In this document: positions 1-13,600 of the stretch, one piece after another | Layout: every line of letters starts with the position of its first letter | Numbering within the stretch: position 1 is the first letter of the stretch | Source: Unio delphinus | Taxonomy: Eukaryota > Mollusca > Bivalvia > Unionida > Unionidae | Assembly (NCBI GenBank): GCA_029339505.1 | Contig: JAQISU010000069.1 | Span: 9,140,001-9,204,000 of the forward strand | DNA: 64,000 bases | Direction: 5' to 3' | Position numbers and translations under genes: made by a program | Notes under the pieces: model-generated | Databases searched by the model: none | Seen by the model: only the letters and a program-made list of their open reading frames with translations | Told to the model about the DNA's origin: nothing

Positions 1-2269
1 CGTGTTGGATCCATTTGTATTCCTTGTCGCAAAAAGTAATGTAGCCAACGTAAGGCTTTGGCCGAGTATTGACGTTTGACAAAATTCGTCGTTTCAGGTC
101 TTATGACAGCTAGTGTATTTTCAGGCATGAAACGTTTTCGGTACACTAAGGAACACGCTTTGGCGATGGTACAAGCTTCTTCCAAAGGCCCGATCCCTCT
201 GTGTTCCATGAATAATTCTCGAAATTTTCCACAGCAACGTCGTAAAATGTCCACGTCAGATCGACAGTACTTTAACATTTCTTCTTGAAAGTCAAAGGTG
301 TCCGAGGCGTGAATCTGGTACCAGCACGGAAAGCTTCTCTTGTTCGGTGCGCATGTTATCGGGGTTGTAGTCGTCATCATTAGGCAAATGGTATAGAACG
401 GTAGGTTGATTGGCTTCGGTGTTGACAAAGTGTGAAAATTAACCTTTGGCCATTTCTGTCATTCCAAACGATTTAGGCATGCGAAACAAAGACATGGCCA
501 AGTAACACATCGAATGTTTATATTCTACTTGTCCTACTTGGATAGAAATGATTTTGACTACGTTCAAAGTCACTTGAGGATGTTCAGTAATTTGTTCAGT
601 ATAGTATCTGAGCAGAAATTGCGAGCCATTACCGTGGCATGGCGATGCGAATCTCCATAACGTTCGATGTCTTCTGGACTCCACGTTTCGGGGTTTAGGA
701 CCTATTAGGCAAAATCGGCTAGCGTGTTTTGACCCTCGAAAGATTTTTCTACGTCCTTCCGGACTCTTGCTGCAATGAAAGCAATGACTAAAGAAAGGTT
801 CTTGGATGCACTTCTCGCACGCACGGTGAGCCACGCAGAAATTAGGAATGTGAATACCAGTCTGTTACATGCATTCGAAATAAAAAAAAAAAATTCTCTT
901 TCATCTGGGTATCTTCTGGTCGGGGTTGGTATTTTTGAATGAAGAATTCTTGCTCCAAGTCCAAGATTTGGTGACAAATGTGACAGCGTTTCTTCCTTCG
1001 ACAAACATGAAACTTGGCATTATTAGTACGTATGCGTTGTCCACAAGTAGGGCACAATCTCAGAAGCTGACAAGTACTTTTCTTCTGTGAACCTTGCACA
1101 TTCAAATGCTGCTGGTAACAAGTAAGACTGAAACAACTGCGCTGACAAACAGGGCAATGCACTCGTACTTGTCCTTTGTCCAGACAAGATAGTGAGGCCA
1201 AGTATCCCTCACATTTCGATCCACAATGCATGTGTTGCTCTCGATTGTTATAACCATAGTCACATTTTTCACAGTAGTAGCCGTATCCTAGAAATATAGT
1301 AACACTGGTAATGGTATCAAAATGACCATCGTGATGAGAGACGTGAATATATTTTCCGTCTTTGAGATCATGACCTCAAAACTAAAGAGGACCACGCACT
1401 TCTTGAGGGTATATTTTCAAGGTATAATGTGGAGCCAAGCCACCTTGCAATTTTTGCATTTCTGGAATACTGCAAAGGGTGTCTTTCGATATCCCTGCTT
1501 TCTGCAACAGGAGTTCTTCTTCACTTCGTTATTTGGCTCGGTCCAATTTTCGAATAGTTCTCCAGGCTCTTTTCCATTATGCCGTGTCGTTCGTGTTGGC
1601 ATACGTTTGTCCCACGACGATGGTACTGGCTAAACACATCTGGTCTTGACGATTGTTAATTTGGACGAGGCTTCGCTTAATGTTGCGAAGGCTGTCCATC
1701 AATAACACTTTTTTGCGTTGTCCGGTCCCCTGAGGAAGAGACACGTGAGTCATGAACAGTGTGGTTTTTTCTTTGCTGATGTGAAACTTGTAGTTGGATT
1801 GTTGCACATGTTGAATTTTGTCGATGACTTTGGAAGGTGTTAAATGTGATGGGCTACTACACTCAATCCAAACGGGAGATTTCAAATTATAGTGATGAAC
1901 AGAAAATCTCAAGCGATCATCTTCTTTGGCTTGACATTGCTGTTTCAGTGCAGTTAACACTGAATCGCACACCTCGGTAATGAACACTTCTGTATTCTCC
2001 AAAGGTACATTGGACTTGAAATCTTTAAACTTTATTGCATATGTGTAAGCCGTTGTTCTAAATTTTCGAAATGAACGCTTTTCCGTCTCTCGAATGTGAG
2101 AGTACTTTTCAGGTTTTACTAAGGCTGGTGAATTTTGCTTGGACGTCGATTGCCTGGATGTGGATTCGGGCTTACTCGTGTCATCTTCAAAATCACTGGC
2201 ATGAATTTGAGCCATGACTTCAGCTACAATACTAGGCGATCCATTACGTTTCTGTCTTTGTCTTCTCAT
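1..2269 (-). pseudogene. Decayed Maverick/Polinton DNA polymerase B (N-terminal part, runs off window)
   Basis: Read on the minus strand from about 2269, this matches the order of an animal Maverick/Polinton protein-primed DNA polymerase B. An N-terminal domain (about 2269-1577) ends in a stretch like INNRQDQMCLASTIVVG. A cysteine/histidine-rich zinc region follows (about 1320-950). The exonuclease region comes next, with a remnant of Exo I (YFEC, where an acidic DFE-type motif is expected) near 875 and the conserved stretch MPKSFGMTEMAKG near 460. The TPR1-like stretch FDFQEEMLKYCRSDVDIL lies near 290-240. Palm motifs would lie beyond position 1. It is broken: at least four in-frame stops between 1577 and 1375, a frame change in a 12-T homopolymer near 885 followed by another stop, and further frame changes below 835. 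The first Met in frame is at 2269. Known for the family: this enzyme replicates the element by protein priming. Family assignment is confident; the exact start is not. Confidence 0.85.
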
Positions 2270-2369
2270 TTCTCGACAACATGATGCGGTCTTTTCATCT
2301 TGTCTGCAAAATGTCAAATGACTACATTTTAAAGATCATGACCCTATATATTCATTTACGATCCGTGCA

Positions 2370-2378
2370 TATATAAAG
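2370..2378 (+). promoter_or_regulatory. TATA box of the divergent CCHC gene
   Basis: TATATAAAG lies between the divergent polymerase B and CCHC-knuckle genes. A start near 2400 would give the usual 25-30 bp spacing. The assignment rests on motif and position only. Confidence 0.45.
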
Positions 2379-2399
2379 TGTCAGTGTCTAACCTCTCAG

Positions 2400-2885
2400 T
2401 GTTCATTTTGTTCTCACATTGACCAGAACGATTCAAGAACCTACACAAGTTGAATTTCACATCAGAGCTTTGTGTGGTGTCATACGAAAGTTTTCTTCAG
2501 ACAAACCGACGGACTACTCTCCCTCCTTTCGAGATAAAAGTCAAGATACTTGCTATATCTGTAAGAAGAAACGACATTGGGCTACATAATGTCCAGATCG
2601 TGAAAAAAAAACAAAAACGGTAACAGTAGTAACACAAGTCAACATATATGTTGTTATTGTAAAGAGAAAGAACATCGGTCTCGAAACTGCCCTAATAAAC
2701 AACAGGAGCAGAAGGAGAAGGGGGAAAGGAATTCTGAACGGGAGGAGGAGGAAGAGGTACCCTCCCCCAAGGAAGAACCCAGACACGTTCACAAAGACAA
2801 GAAAAGAAGACGAAGCGAAAGTGAAGAGGAAGAAGAGAAAGGAAAACATATGAGAGTGAAGAAATTAAAGAAACAGAAAGAGTGA
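2400..2885 (+). pseudogene. Broken CCHC zinc-knuckle protein of the Maverick remnant
   Basis: Two CCHC knuckles (C-x2-C-x4-H-x4-C) are encoded on the plus strand. The first, CYICKKKRHWAT then Cys, starts at 2551 and is interrupted by an in-frame TAA just before its last cysteine. The second starts at 2649 in another reading frame, so an indel lies between them, probably in the A-run near 2603-2611. After the second knuckle comes a long run of Glu/Lys/Arg-rich sequence ending at a TGA at 2885. No upstream ATG is visible in the first frame. Such knuckles bind single-stranded nucleic acid. Position next to and divergent from the Polinton polymerase suggests it belongs to the same element. The end is fixed by the stop; the start is approximate. 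Confidence 0.6.
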
Positions 2886-3225
2886 ACAGAAGAAACCTAT
2901 GAACTTTTTAAAGTGGTATTGTGTTATGTTATGTTGTGATATTGGATTGTAACGTTTTTACCAGAATACACCAGAGAGAAAAAACGTGTCTCTTGGTTTT
3001 GATTTTATTGCATAAGTACCTACACTCACACATTCATTCACTCACACGTACATCATGGGTTTAAAAAAAAAATAAAAATGGACTATTGAGTTTTCATTGA
3101 AATAGTCAATTAGAATAGTAATTCTTTTCGAAATAATTTGAGTGGCCCTGAAAAGAACCGTTGGTGTTTTGTTTGTTTAAAATAAAACAAACTCAGAAAC
3201 GGGGCGTAACCATCTTTACCTGTCT

Positions 3226-3771
3226 TTAACTTTTGCCACGGCCAAGGCCAACTTCGGGACTGGTGGTTCCTGTCAATGATTTGGTTAAAATCACTAACGG
3301 TGATATGGCAGATGTAGTCACAGTTAGATTGGGTTGTTTAGCTCGAGAAGGTCTTTTTATCTTCGGTCGTGATAAAGAAGTCTGATACATAGGTTTCAGA
3401 CTCCTTAACTCTGCTGAAATATCTAAACGTGCCGTCGTAACCGCTTGATTTTCACTATTCTCTTTCTGTCCCTGGTCTTCTATTTTCTCTGTTGCTGATA
3501 CTATTTCTTCCTGGTCTTTCCTTCTTGCTTCCTCTTTGCTCCAATTCTTCTTTTTGTCTCTGCTTAACATCATTGACGTGTACATAAGAAGAAGCAGAAG
3601 GTAACGACGGTTCCGGAATAAATTCTTGTGATGTTAGGAATTACACAATATGCCATCAACTTCTTCTTCTGGATGTGGAGTTGTAATGACTTTGGTAGTC
3701 ACTGCTGTCCCATTACTTGCTGTCTCTACTACTGGCTCACCCCAATTCATGGTGTTCTTAATGTCCGACAT
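3226..3771 (-). pseudogene. Broken gene of unknown function, Maverick remnant
   Basis: Three consecutive minus-strand segments read like one gene split by frame changes. The first starts at an ATG at 3771 (MSDIKNTMNWGEPVVE) and stops after about 46 codons near 3634. The second continues in a shifted frame (EFIPEPSLPSASSYVHVNDV). The third, a 119-codon open frame ending at 3226, carries a Lys/Glu-rich stretch and a basic, Ser/Thr/Pro-rich tail. I do not recognise the product. Its position beside the polymerase and CCHC remnants suggests an accessory or minor structural gene of the same element, which is inference. Confidence 0.45.
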
Positions 3772-6700
3772 CAATGACAACTGTATCGCTTCGATTGACT
3801 ATACACAGACGCTAGTACCTATATTTAGGGAAGGTGACGCCAAGTCATTATAGCACAACAAACATTTGACTGTTTCATTCGCCCGTTGCTTTGCATTTAA
3901 AACAAAAAAGAAACACGAATAATCAAAGTTTTTTACAACTCATTTAACATTGGGAATTCAACAGAATTGTTTGTGTGAGTAAAACTTCTCTCGCTATATA
4001 ACACATGACAGTTTCAGTGTTTTGTGTGGAAGATTTCAGATTATTATGTTATGTGGGAACTTCAATAAAAATCCAACCTCAGATAAGACATTTACTTCAT
4101 CGGTGTGCATTTTTAAGTGAGGTTTTTGTCATTGCATTTACCGTGTATGATAGATCGAGGAAACAACGAAATGTACCAATGACAGCAACAATACGATACT
4201 ATTAGATATTTTCGTTATCTCAGACTTTCCTCTGACTGGACTTGATTTATCAATTATCGATAACTCTCTTGAATGTTGCCATAGTTTTATTCAAATGCTT
4301 TTAATCAATACAAATAACATGTGAATGAATTGAAATAAAAGTCCAGTAGAATAAGTTGATATATTCGTACCTATAATGAATAAACGCTTGCTTCCTTTTA
4401 TCCCAGGAAGCATCTTACTTGTAGTTATCAAGTTTTTTATGAGAGTAGAATGGCCCTAAAATTCTTTAGCTAATGTATTAATAATGTCATGATACTCACA
4501 TTCTCTTCTCATTTTCAAGATAAAGTAAATATATTGTTTAACCTTGTTTTATCCAAAATACCTGAATATACCACAATGTAATTTTGGATATAATAGTCTG
4601 CTAGTCGCTCCATTGATACGTTCGCGAATGCCAGCGTGGTAGGTACTGTTGCTGTCATATGTGGTTTTCCTGCTTTGATTATAGTAATTTGTACAGTGTT
4701 CATATAAATGCACACATGTTTATTGTGAGCCTTTTTTACATTATTTTCCCAACTATTCGTTAAGTGCCGATATTATATTGAGTACTCTTCAAATATTAGT
4801 GTTCCTCTTTGATGTATATTAAAATGAAAACAAACATTTGCATCCAAGCATATCATATAAATTTTACAGTCCTGTAAATCTCTACAGAAAATGAAATCTA
4901 TGTTAATTTTTATCATATGTTTGACACTTAAAAAAAATTGCTAACGTTGTGTATACGTAACAACTATTCGAAACGAATCCAATCGTTTAACACCTTGTAA
5001 AAGATATGATGCTGTACGTGTTTGTTTGTTGAAAGATTTAATTACTGATTACACGGCAAGGAAGATAAAATTAAAGTTTAACCATGAAATACAACTAGAC
5101 TAGGATCCAAGGCATTTTTAACCTAGTAATATGTTACCCTCAAAGTAAAGTAAATGCGTGTAAATGTTGAATTCAAGGAAGCTGGGAAACCGTACTTGTC
5201 ATTAAATATCATGAAAGATCAGAATTAAAAAAAAAAACAGTCGCTGCACAAACAATGAGATAGAATAAGCTGTTATAACATTATTGAGATATGATATGAT
5301 TAAAAGGCATTATGAAAAAGAAGATAAATACTAATGAAAGATATGACTAAATAATGTGTCCTGCCCTACATGAATTTGCAAATAACCATTGTTCAATTCA
5401 ACTCAGTTGTCAAACTGTGTTTATAGCGTAAACATTAGAAATTTCAGATAACGGAAAACAAATATGCTTAACAATGATTGATATAGACCAGAGGGTATAT
5501 CAAGCCTTTACAAATAAAGTTGGAAGATGAGTTTATATAACGTCAAATATTGATGAACAGTGATTAGCCAAAAATGCTCACAATAACACGACTAGGATGT
5601 ATAAGAGTAATGCAGTAATCACTATAGCAACAATGAAAGCCTCTATGCCGATTAGAGTACATACTATGCTGACGATCGCAAGACTTGTCCAACGTGTGAT
5701 TCACAAATTTTATACCAAAAAAGTAGATGCAAACTCAAGAGTACTTAACAATAATATATTACTTTTGTAATAAAAATGTACACATGGTATAGAGAGCAAA
5801 TACAGAAATTAAAGCAACCAAAACAAACAATAATTAAATCAAGTGCATATGGTTTAATTTCAGTTTCTAAAGACGACTATATATTGTGTAGCTAGTTAAT
5901 GTATAAACCTGATTTATGCTACGAATACATATGAGTAGAACAAATGAGAACAATCTCATGAAGTGTATTACTTATTTCAGAGCAAACTGTGAGCCGAGGT
6001 AGCTCAAAAGGTAAGGTGTAGAACTTGTAATAGAAGTGAATGTGGTTCAGTACACGTTTGTAGTATTACACACATCCATATAACTTTGAATTATTCTTGC
6101 ATAGTGCAACATTTTCATAATCACAAGCCGAAAAAAATATATACTAAATCGCTATCATATGTTTGTAGTTATGGATTTATAAGTGTGCAAGTTTTGGTAA
6201 AATTGACATTGTTTCAATTATTGTCAAAAAAACAAAACAGACATATAGGTAGTATTAGTCATCTGCGACTTACGGAAATATGTTATAGACAAAAACAATG
6301 CTAGAGTTTAATTTTCTTGTAAAAATCTCTCTGACTTTTAGAGGTTAAATTAATATAGCTATTTCTAAAATCTTTGTAATTTTAATAAATGCTGAGTTTG
6401 TAATGACTGAGCATTGCAACTCATTTTATTTTATTAATCCAACGTTAGTGAGTTAATTATTAGTTGCACACAACAGATGTTACATTAACCAAATATGCTA
6501 CATGTTAAAAAATGCTTGCAAGGTCGATGGTGAGTATATACTGCAGCTCTCACCTGTTTAATTTCGTGAGAAGCTTGGTTAATTTTAATCGCAGTCTGTA
6601 AGGTTGTCAAGGTCCTATCAGGAATTAAAATATCTAAACCATCCAGAATGAATTCGTTGACCTTCATCGAGATAGTAGCTGTAATCTAATTAAATGCACT

Positions 6701-7499
6701 CACAAATTTAAATTGGGCTAAACATGGCAGTGCCGTCTGACTGGAAACAAATATAGTGGTGCAGCAAGTAATATCATATATCACTATATCTCCCACGCTG
6801 GAATCTCTGCTGCTTTTTTGAGATTGCAACACATGAAGTTGTCCTCCCATAAATTGGTATCAAAAGCGCCACATCATTCCAACCTAGACAACTAAAGTAC
6901 GGCATTACCTAGGTAAAGTGCACCATATCGCCTTCTTCTTTAGTAAATGGGGTTCAGACCCCCCCCCTCAGCACACTATCTAATCAACGTTTTCACTCGA
7001 GGCTTTGACATTCGTAATAATTGGTTCACATCTACATTGGGTTGCAAGAACTTGCCTTAGACTACAGCACAATCACACGTTCTTGACGCCACGCTCCATA
7101 ATTAACGTACACTTTGCAAAATGGGGGACTCTTCCATTTTCGACAGCATTCAAAAATGCAAATTTCTACCTTAGCTCTAATTACAAAAAGATTGCAGTCA
7201 CTGACCGTCTCATTCGCCACCTGTCATATGCGCATGGGTACTCTGTCATTGATAATATTGCGTCATACAATATGTAGGTTCAGTATGATTCGGTTGAAGG
7301 TGCTTTATGTTTCATTAAGCTATTCGAAACAAGTGTAAGATGGCTAAATCTGATAGAGTCTCTGCTTTGCGAATCCCACCAGTCATAACTTAACATTATC
7401 CTTTTTCTCGGTATTCAGTGTCAAAAAAATATATATATATTGATACACTTTACCAATGGCTACATTTTAAGCTGTAATAGTTTCAAACATTTTAGCAGA
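3772..7499. other. AT-rich DNA without recognisable genes
   Basis: Only short chance open frames (up to about 90 codons) with no recognisable motif or codon pattern. A degenerate tRNA-like A/B-box arrangement at about 5992-6055 is not convincing. Confidence 0.6.
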
Positions 7500-9421
7500 G
7501 CATTGGAACTGGATAGCTAACAAAAAAGGCATTCATCACATGGTTGATGTATTAAATGATTTTCTCAAATTAGATAGTACTAAAGAGGGATGTTGGCAGA
7601 AAAGCTACGACTTCTTACTGCTCTTGGAAGGAAGGCACTAACATTCCTTTGGCAGATAAAAAAACCTACGTACTTGCCCTTGACGTTCCTAGGTTACAAA
7701 TTGGACGCATAGGAAATGGAATTGGCTCTACCGCTCGAGAAACGTGTTACGTGTTTTGATCTGATACAAAGCTGCATGCAGTAAGCAAAGATTACAAAAT
7801 TTAATCTTCCGTCCATATTTGGTTCCCACTATTTTGCACGTTTTCACAGGAAAAGCATTCCATCGTCGACGAACTAAAATCAAAAAGCAGTAAACTCAAA
7901 TTTTATTGTGAAACGTCGGTTTCTTCTGCATTGCAATGGTCGCTGGATGAACTCGGACACACAGACTATATTCATTGATGATGCTAGTAATGTGTAATAC
8001 GTGGCTGGTTTAGGCTCTAGCTAGTTTTGTGGTGTTTGGAATGAAGGGTGGGAAGATAAAAACATTACTCTATTTGCACTTTATCCTATTTTCATTGCTA
8101 TTAAAATATGTACTTTTTAACAATTGTATTCATATCAATACCTATAATATTGCCCTAGATCATATTATCAATAAAAAATTCTGCAGGGAATCCGCTATTA
8201 AATATTTCATTCCGAGACTGGTCCCCACCTGCCTCCACTAAAATATTTTGTTCAATGTTCGTCACGTGTCTCATGGTTACCACCATTATAGGAAGCTCTT
8301 TCTCGCCAAGAGGTAAACAGATCCCAGATACAATCTTGGAATTACCAACATTAAGAGACTGGGAGTGATATTGTCTAAGGTAGTACACAGAACTGTTTCT
8401 CCATTTATGATATCATCTTTCAGGCGCAGTTAACAACATTCTATCGAATTTTCAACTGCTTTAGAACCTCTCGTTTCATGTACCGATTTGGCACTTTGTA
8501 TCTCGTATATGCAGATGTATATGGATATTGCATTGAAAAAAAAACAATATGCACCATCAAGCATATCTGCAGATGTATATGGATATTGCCTATGTGCACA
8601 AACTAAACCATATCCGTAATTAAACAAATTCCAATCATATTCACAAACTACTGCAAAATCTTCAAGAAACGTACCACACAAAGATGACAGACTAAGAATT
8701 GATACATTTATGCTACAAAACTCGTGACAGTTCTGACCCACTGTATCCACAATGATTTTCGTGCTGCTCTATTTAAGTCCATGTTTCCTCTTCTTGCATC
8801 TCATACTTTTCTGATGATAGGGGAAAAAACTGTTAGATAGCAGGGATCCAGCAATTTAAGCCTGTTCCATTTTTCTAAGGTTAGAATCAGTAATAATGGT
8901 TTAGTTGTCCAGTTTACACATTACAAACACTCCGATAGTTCGCATTCTCGTCTCAGTGTCGTGCCAAAAAAAGTACAGGATCAATGCTTTGTCCACGCGA
9001 TGTGCCATTTCTTAAAACTGGGGGCTTGTCAGGTATGACAGATAACACTTACCTGTGGGGATTGCCCATATATAGAGAAGGATTCAACCATGCCATGTGT
9101 ACAGCACTCCTACAATGCGGCTTTAGTTCTCAATTTTTCAAAGCTCATAGTTTTAAGATCGGGTCCGACAAAATGGGTGCTAAGCAGGGTATTTCAAATA
9201 GTGTTATTCAGGTATACATGTCATTTTGTAACTTCTTAGCTACGTGTTCTGCTTTCCAAATCTTTCTCAAATGGGTGCACATACCGCTAGATCCGTATAT
9301 ATCGTACGGGTACTGCACTTCAAAAAGTTTCATTAAAGAGCATTTCACTTCACACGGGCTCGTTGAATGTGTGCCCATATTGCAAAAATATTCCTGCCGT
9401 TGCGCTCTGCAGCATCTATAA
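7500..9421 (+). mobile_element. Fossil of a DIRS-like tyrosine-recombinase retrotransposon
   Basis: Two signatures occur in the order expected for DIRS elements. At about 7955-8290, in two frames with several stops, an RNase H-like domain can be read: IFIDDAS, then ALYPIFIAIKI, then INTYNIALDHIINKK, then NILFNVRHV. This is the usual D-E-D fold with the second and third acidic residues lost. At about 8984-9230 the frame reads YREGFNHAMCTALLQCGF followed by AHSFKIG and KQGISNSVIQ, the C-terminal signature of a tyrosine recombinase (normally HSFRIG), with the Arg changed to Lys. No reverse transcriptase core could be placed upstream. The copy is dead. A Crypton is less likely because of the RNase H. 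The outer limits are guesses. Confidence 0.65.
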
Positions 9422-10593
9422 TACAGCCCTTTTGCGATTAGGGGTGCACAATGCGATAAATATGATATATATGTTCGTAAAAGTTTGCGATGTTTGCATC
9501 TTATATTTTAATTCAGATATATGGACATCCATTCTTGTATACTTCATCAAATCACTCACTACTGTCTTATTCTGCTTTAAAGAATCTTATTCTAGGTCCC
9601 ATGGGCGCAAAAGCCTATATAACCTTATTGATGCATGTTTCATTCATTTTAGATTTTGCTACAGTGCAGCCTTACAGCTACTATGATTCATTCCTGCGGT
9701 TGGTTTTACAGCTCGCAACACGTCGACTTCGATCATTACGTTAACTTTGAACTTTGAACGATCGGGTCACCCTAGTCACTCTTGACACACAAGACGCTCC
9801 AAACACTCTGGACGTTCCAAATACTCTGGACGGCACTACATAGCTCTGCATTGCCATTATTAGCTATATTCAATAGACAGCTATTCATAATAAGTTATAC
9901 CGATTCCACTACCGGCAAAATAATTACAAACAAATCAGGCTTTGAGTTAAAACTAACCATGCTTGATAAGAATTCTATATAATAATAATATTCCCAACCC
10001 ATTGATAGTCGGAAACACGAATTTAAATATAAGTATAATACTGCTTAAATCAAAGCTACATATCAAACATACAAATGTATACATGGTATTACAATTGTGA
10101 TATAGAAATTAGTAATCTTGAATACCAGTACAGATGAACATGTGCAAGTCCTATTTTTATAGTAGAACCGATTACTGACAAGACTGCCTGTATTTTAAAA
10201 AGTTTTACCTACGGGGATATCATTATACAGATACATTTTTTCCTTGAACTGAATACATACGGTTCTTCCCACCAAAGGCACTAATCACATGCGGTATAGG
10301 ATGCACCTAACTCTCTAGTTTGAAAAAAAAAACAATATACATTAGTAACCCTTTAAAATCATTGTACACAATATCGGAAACTCGAGTACGTGTATTTCAT
10401 GCATGAAAAGGGTTTCCACTGCTGGTTTTGCATGTGTATGTGCATGTGTGCGTGTGTAAACTTTATCATGGGAAATACATAAAAATATATCAATGAAATG
10501 ACTAATGCAGCATTAGCTACACAATTTACTTCATTAATGAAATAACTTAACAAGTCTGGTGTCATCGTCTAATTTTCCGTTCGCATTGACAAC

Positions 10594-10596
<3 letters not shown>
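9422..10596. other. AT-rich DNA without recognisable genes
   Basis: A few overlapping open frames of 66-107 codons continue right of the DIRS fossil (to about 9744). They carry no motif I recognise. Confidence 0.5.

Positions 10597-10688
<92 letters not shown>
10597..10688. repeat. (TA)46 microsatellite
   Basis: An uninterrupted TA dinucleotide run of 92 bp. Open frames across it encode only Tyr-Ile repeats and are not genes. Confidence 0.98.
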
Positions 10689-10691
<3 letters not shown>

Positions 10692-13600
10692 GTGTTGTCA
10701 TCATTAATATTTATTTCCTTCCTTAGTATTAATACTAATATTATTATTAGTAATAGTAATATATGCAATTCCAACGGTATAGAACATTGTGAACTAACCC
10801 TAAGATACAGCTCTGAAGGAAAAATTACCCCATTATTTGTACAATAATTTGTGTTCACCTTCGAATTTTGTTTTAGGAATGAGATGTAAAACAGTATATA
10901 TGTCCTACACATACGTCTCGCAAATACAGTTGAAGTCATCGAACATTTTGTTTAATGTAAAAGATTAAAATGTACAAATGTGTCAATTGCAAGCAATCTA
11001 GTTTGGTTATCATCAGAAGGAACTAGTATAACGAACGTTTCCATAATAGGTAATATAACATCAAGGGTGTCATTTTTGTTTGGGTGTACTGTAAAAATCG
11101 AAAATAAGTTAAAATGTATGTAACGTTATTCTATAAAAGGTCAAGAACAGTTAAATTAACAATGAAACTAAATAAAATTAGGATTAGTTTGGATAGCCTG
11201 CAGATCTCAACTTGTGAAAATTTTAGTTCTAAAATTAGAGAGCGTGTTCGCCAAGCCTTATTAATGGCACTATTGATTTCGTCTACAGTATTTATATATG
11301 TAAAACAGCTATAGTAAAGGTGATGTCAGTAAACGGTCATGATATATTCAAAAACATTAACCTAAGAATACAAAATCATTTTAATAAAACGTAAAATAAC
11401 GATGTTCTTGCACAACAGTTTGTAACTTGAGAAATTATGTAAATCTGTTTAAGGAAGATAAGATCCAGTTGTACAAAAATCGCTTCGTAAATAACCTCAA
11501 CTAAATCTTCACGTTTCTGTTTGTTTAATAGATGTCATGCGTAGATTATGTGTCGTAATCATGACGTAAATTGTTGTAACTTAACTATTTCCGACACAGC
11601 ACAGAGGAAGTAAAATATACATCGGATATTTAATGTTAAATTTATTGACTTGATTTAACATAAAATAATGTGTTTTACATCTTGATATCTTCCAATAGAA
11701 ACAGAGCATGATAACTGAGAATCATATAGATTCTGACTTAAATTGGTATCCATTAAATAAAATCAAGTGGAGCGTCATTTTTTTTTAAAAATCAGAAGTG
11801 ATACAAGCAGAGCATTAAGTTTGCCTAGGTTTCTTGCATCATTGAATTTAGTAATATATCTTTGAAATACTGTTTTGTAGATCTCCAGCAGGAAATTATC
11901 AAAATCAATATTTTCAAATGATAATTATACCATGCCTTGGTTGTTAACACGTTACCTTCATTATTGTTCCCTATATGTAATGTATCTTTTCCAGATTAGT
12001 ATATTTCTGGCCGTAATGAATGATGGCATGTATGTGTAGAATTATTTGAACCTCCGTTTGAGCACTGATATGCGATTGAATCTACAATAGTTACCATACA
12101 CAAACTTGACCAGCTTAGATCCCGTGTGCACAGTACCTAAATTATAATTACGTTATATTTCGACACCCCAAAATATCATTGATTCATGAACTGCATCAGT
12201 TAAAACGCGTTGGCATGAATATGTGTTAATCAGGACAAGAGTAGAAGGATTTAACGTGTCAAACTCAAATTTAATTATTTTTGTAGGGTGCTCTCTCCGA
12301 TGTTTATCTATTCAAATCTTTTGGGGAGGCCCTCCTGGCCATATATTAAGTGCTTGCTATACGATTGGTATATTATTTTTTTTCCAGTTTGTAGAATGTT
12401 ATGTTTTTAGTTTCCAATATAACCTTTTGTTAATATATATTTCTTTGCTCTTTATTTTTTAGGGGACATTTGAAATGGGTGTATTCTGTCTTATTGGTCC
12501 TTTTGCGCGTTTTGTCAAATATGCATCGTCTGTACCATATTTATGTTAGAAATACATCTATACAATAAGACCTTGGGATGGTTTTGATCTGTGTGTACTC
12601 TAATTAAATTGTTCTTATTCCGTCGTAGATTTATGTTGTTGTAATCATCTCCATTCTTGCTCCTACTACATTTACTAAACTTGTTTCTTCAAAGTATTGA
12701 ATTAGAGCTTCTAGCGATATTTCTAGGAAAGTCTTCGAGATTTTCACCTCTCCTGTATGCTTTTGTATCTTGCGTTTAATAGGCGATGGTTCCACGTTTT
12801 TTATCCCTTTCGATGTTGTCGTGTGTCCATTTGGAAGCGTGGGTTATTTCCGTTTCGGTAGATTAATTTAGCACTAATATGCTAAGCCTATCGGGTTGAT
12901 GGATTGTATGTTTGTAGGTATCCTTGCTCCATAGTTTGTACTACTATCATTACTTGTGTTGTATTTGGAACGTTTTCCCTTGGTATTCCAGCCGTGTTTA
13001 GGATATGTGGTCCTTTTTTGTGGCTACATTAATTTTAACACTCATCCTCTCGTTCACCTTGAAACATTTCTCAATGTTACTAATTTCAGTCATGTTTGCC
13101 ATCCGGTTTCCTTCCATTCCTCCTTCTGGCTGTGTATTTCTTCTGTATTCTCATTGTCCATTTTAGTTTAGGTATCCATCTATTTGATGGAAGATTATGT
13201 ACGACAGAATAACAACCTCATGAACGAAACTACATGTTTTTGTTAAATTGAGCCTTGGTATATCTGGTTTTAAAGTTTACTAATTGCGCATATTGTTGCT
13301 TTTGAATACATTAAAATCACCACTTGATTATGCGAGTTGGGGTATGGTTTAGTGATATACAGCTCAGCTACGTAGATAGGTCATTTAATACCTAGGCAAT
13401 TGGTGTAAACTTCATTTCTCAATTAGACACCATAGCAGGTAACCCATTCTAGCGCAATCAGCCCTCACCTTTTCTGTAATGTTTCCGCTACACTCATTAT
13501 TGCTATATACCAGCGATGTTGGTAGATTAATAACCCAGTTAGCATCAGCCAACGAATTGTATTTTATTGCAATATAGAATGAAATGTACGAGGTTATCGA

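Noticed and set aside
5992..6060. Possible tRNA gene or SINE head
   Set aside because: A-box-like and B-box-like text occur at about the right spacing, but I could not pair an acceptor stem or find a SINE body.
10562..10939. 125-codon frame across the TA run
   Set aside because: Mostly Tyr-Ile repeats from (TA)46; no coding signature outside it.
12480..13200. Possible retroelement remnant
   Set aside because: The minus strand has faint coding character, but no domain could be named.
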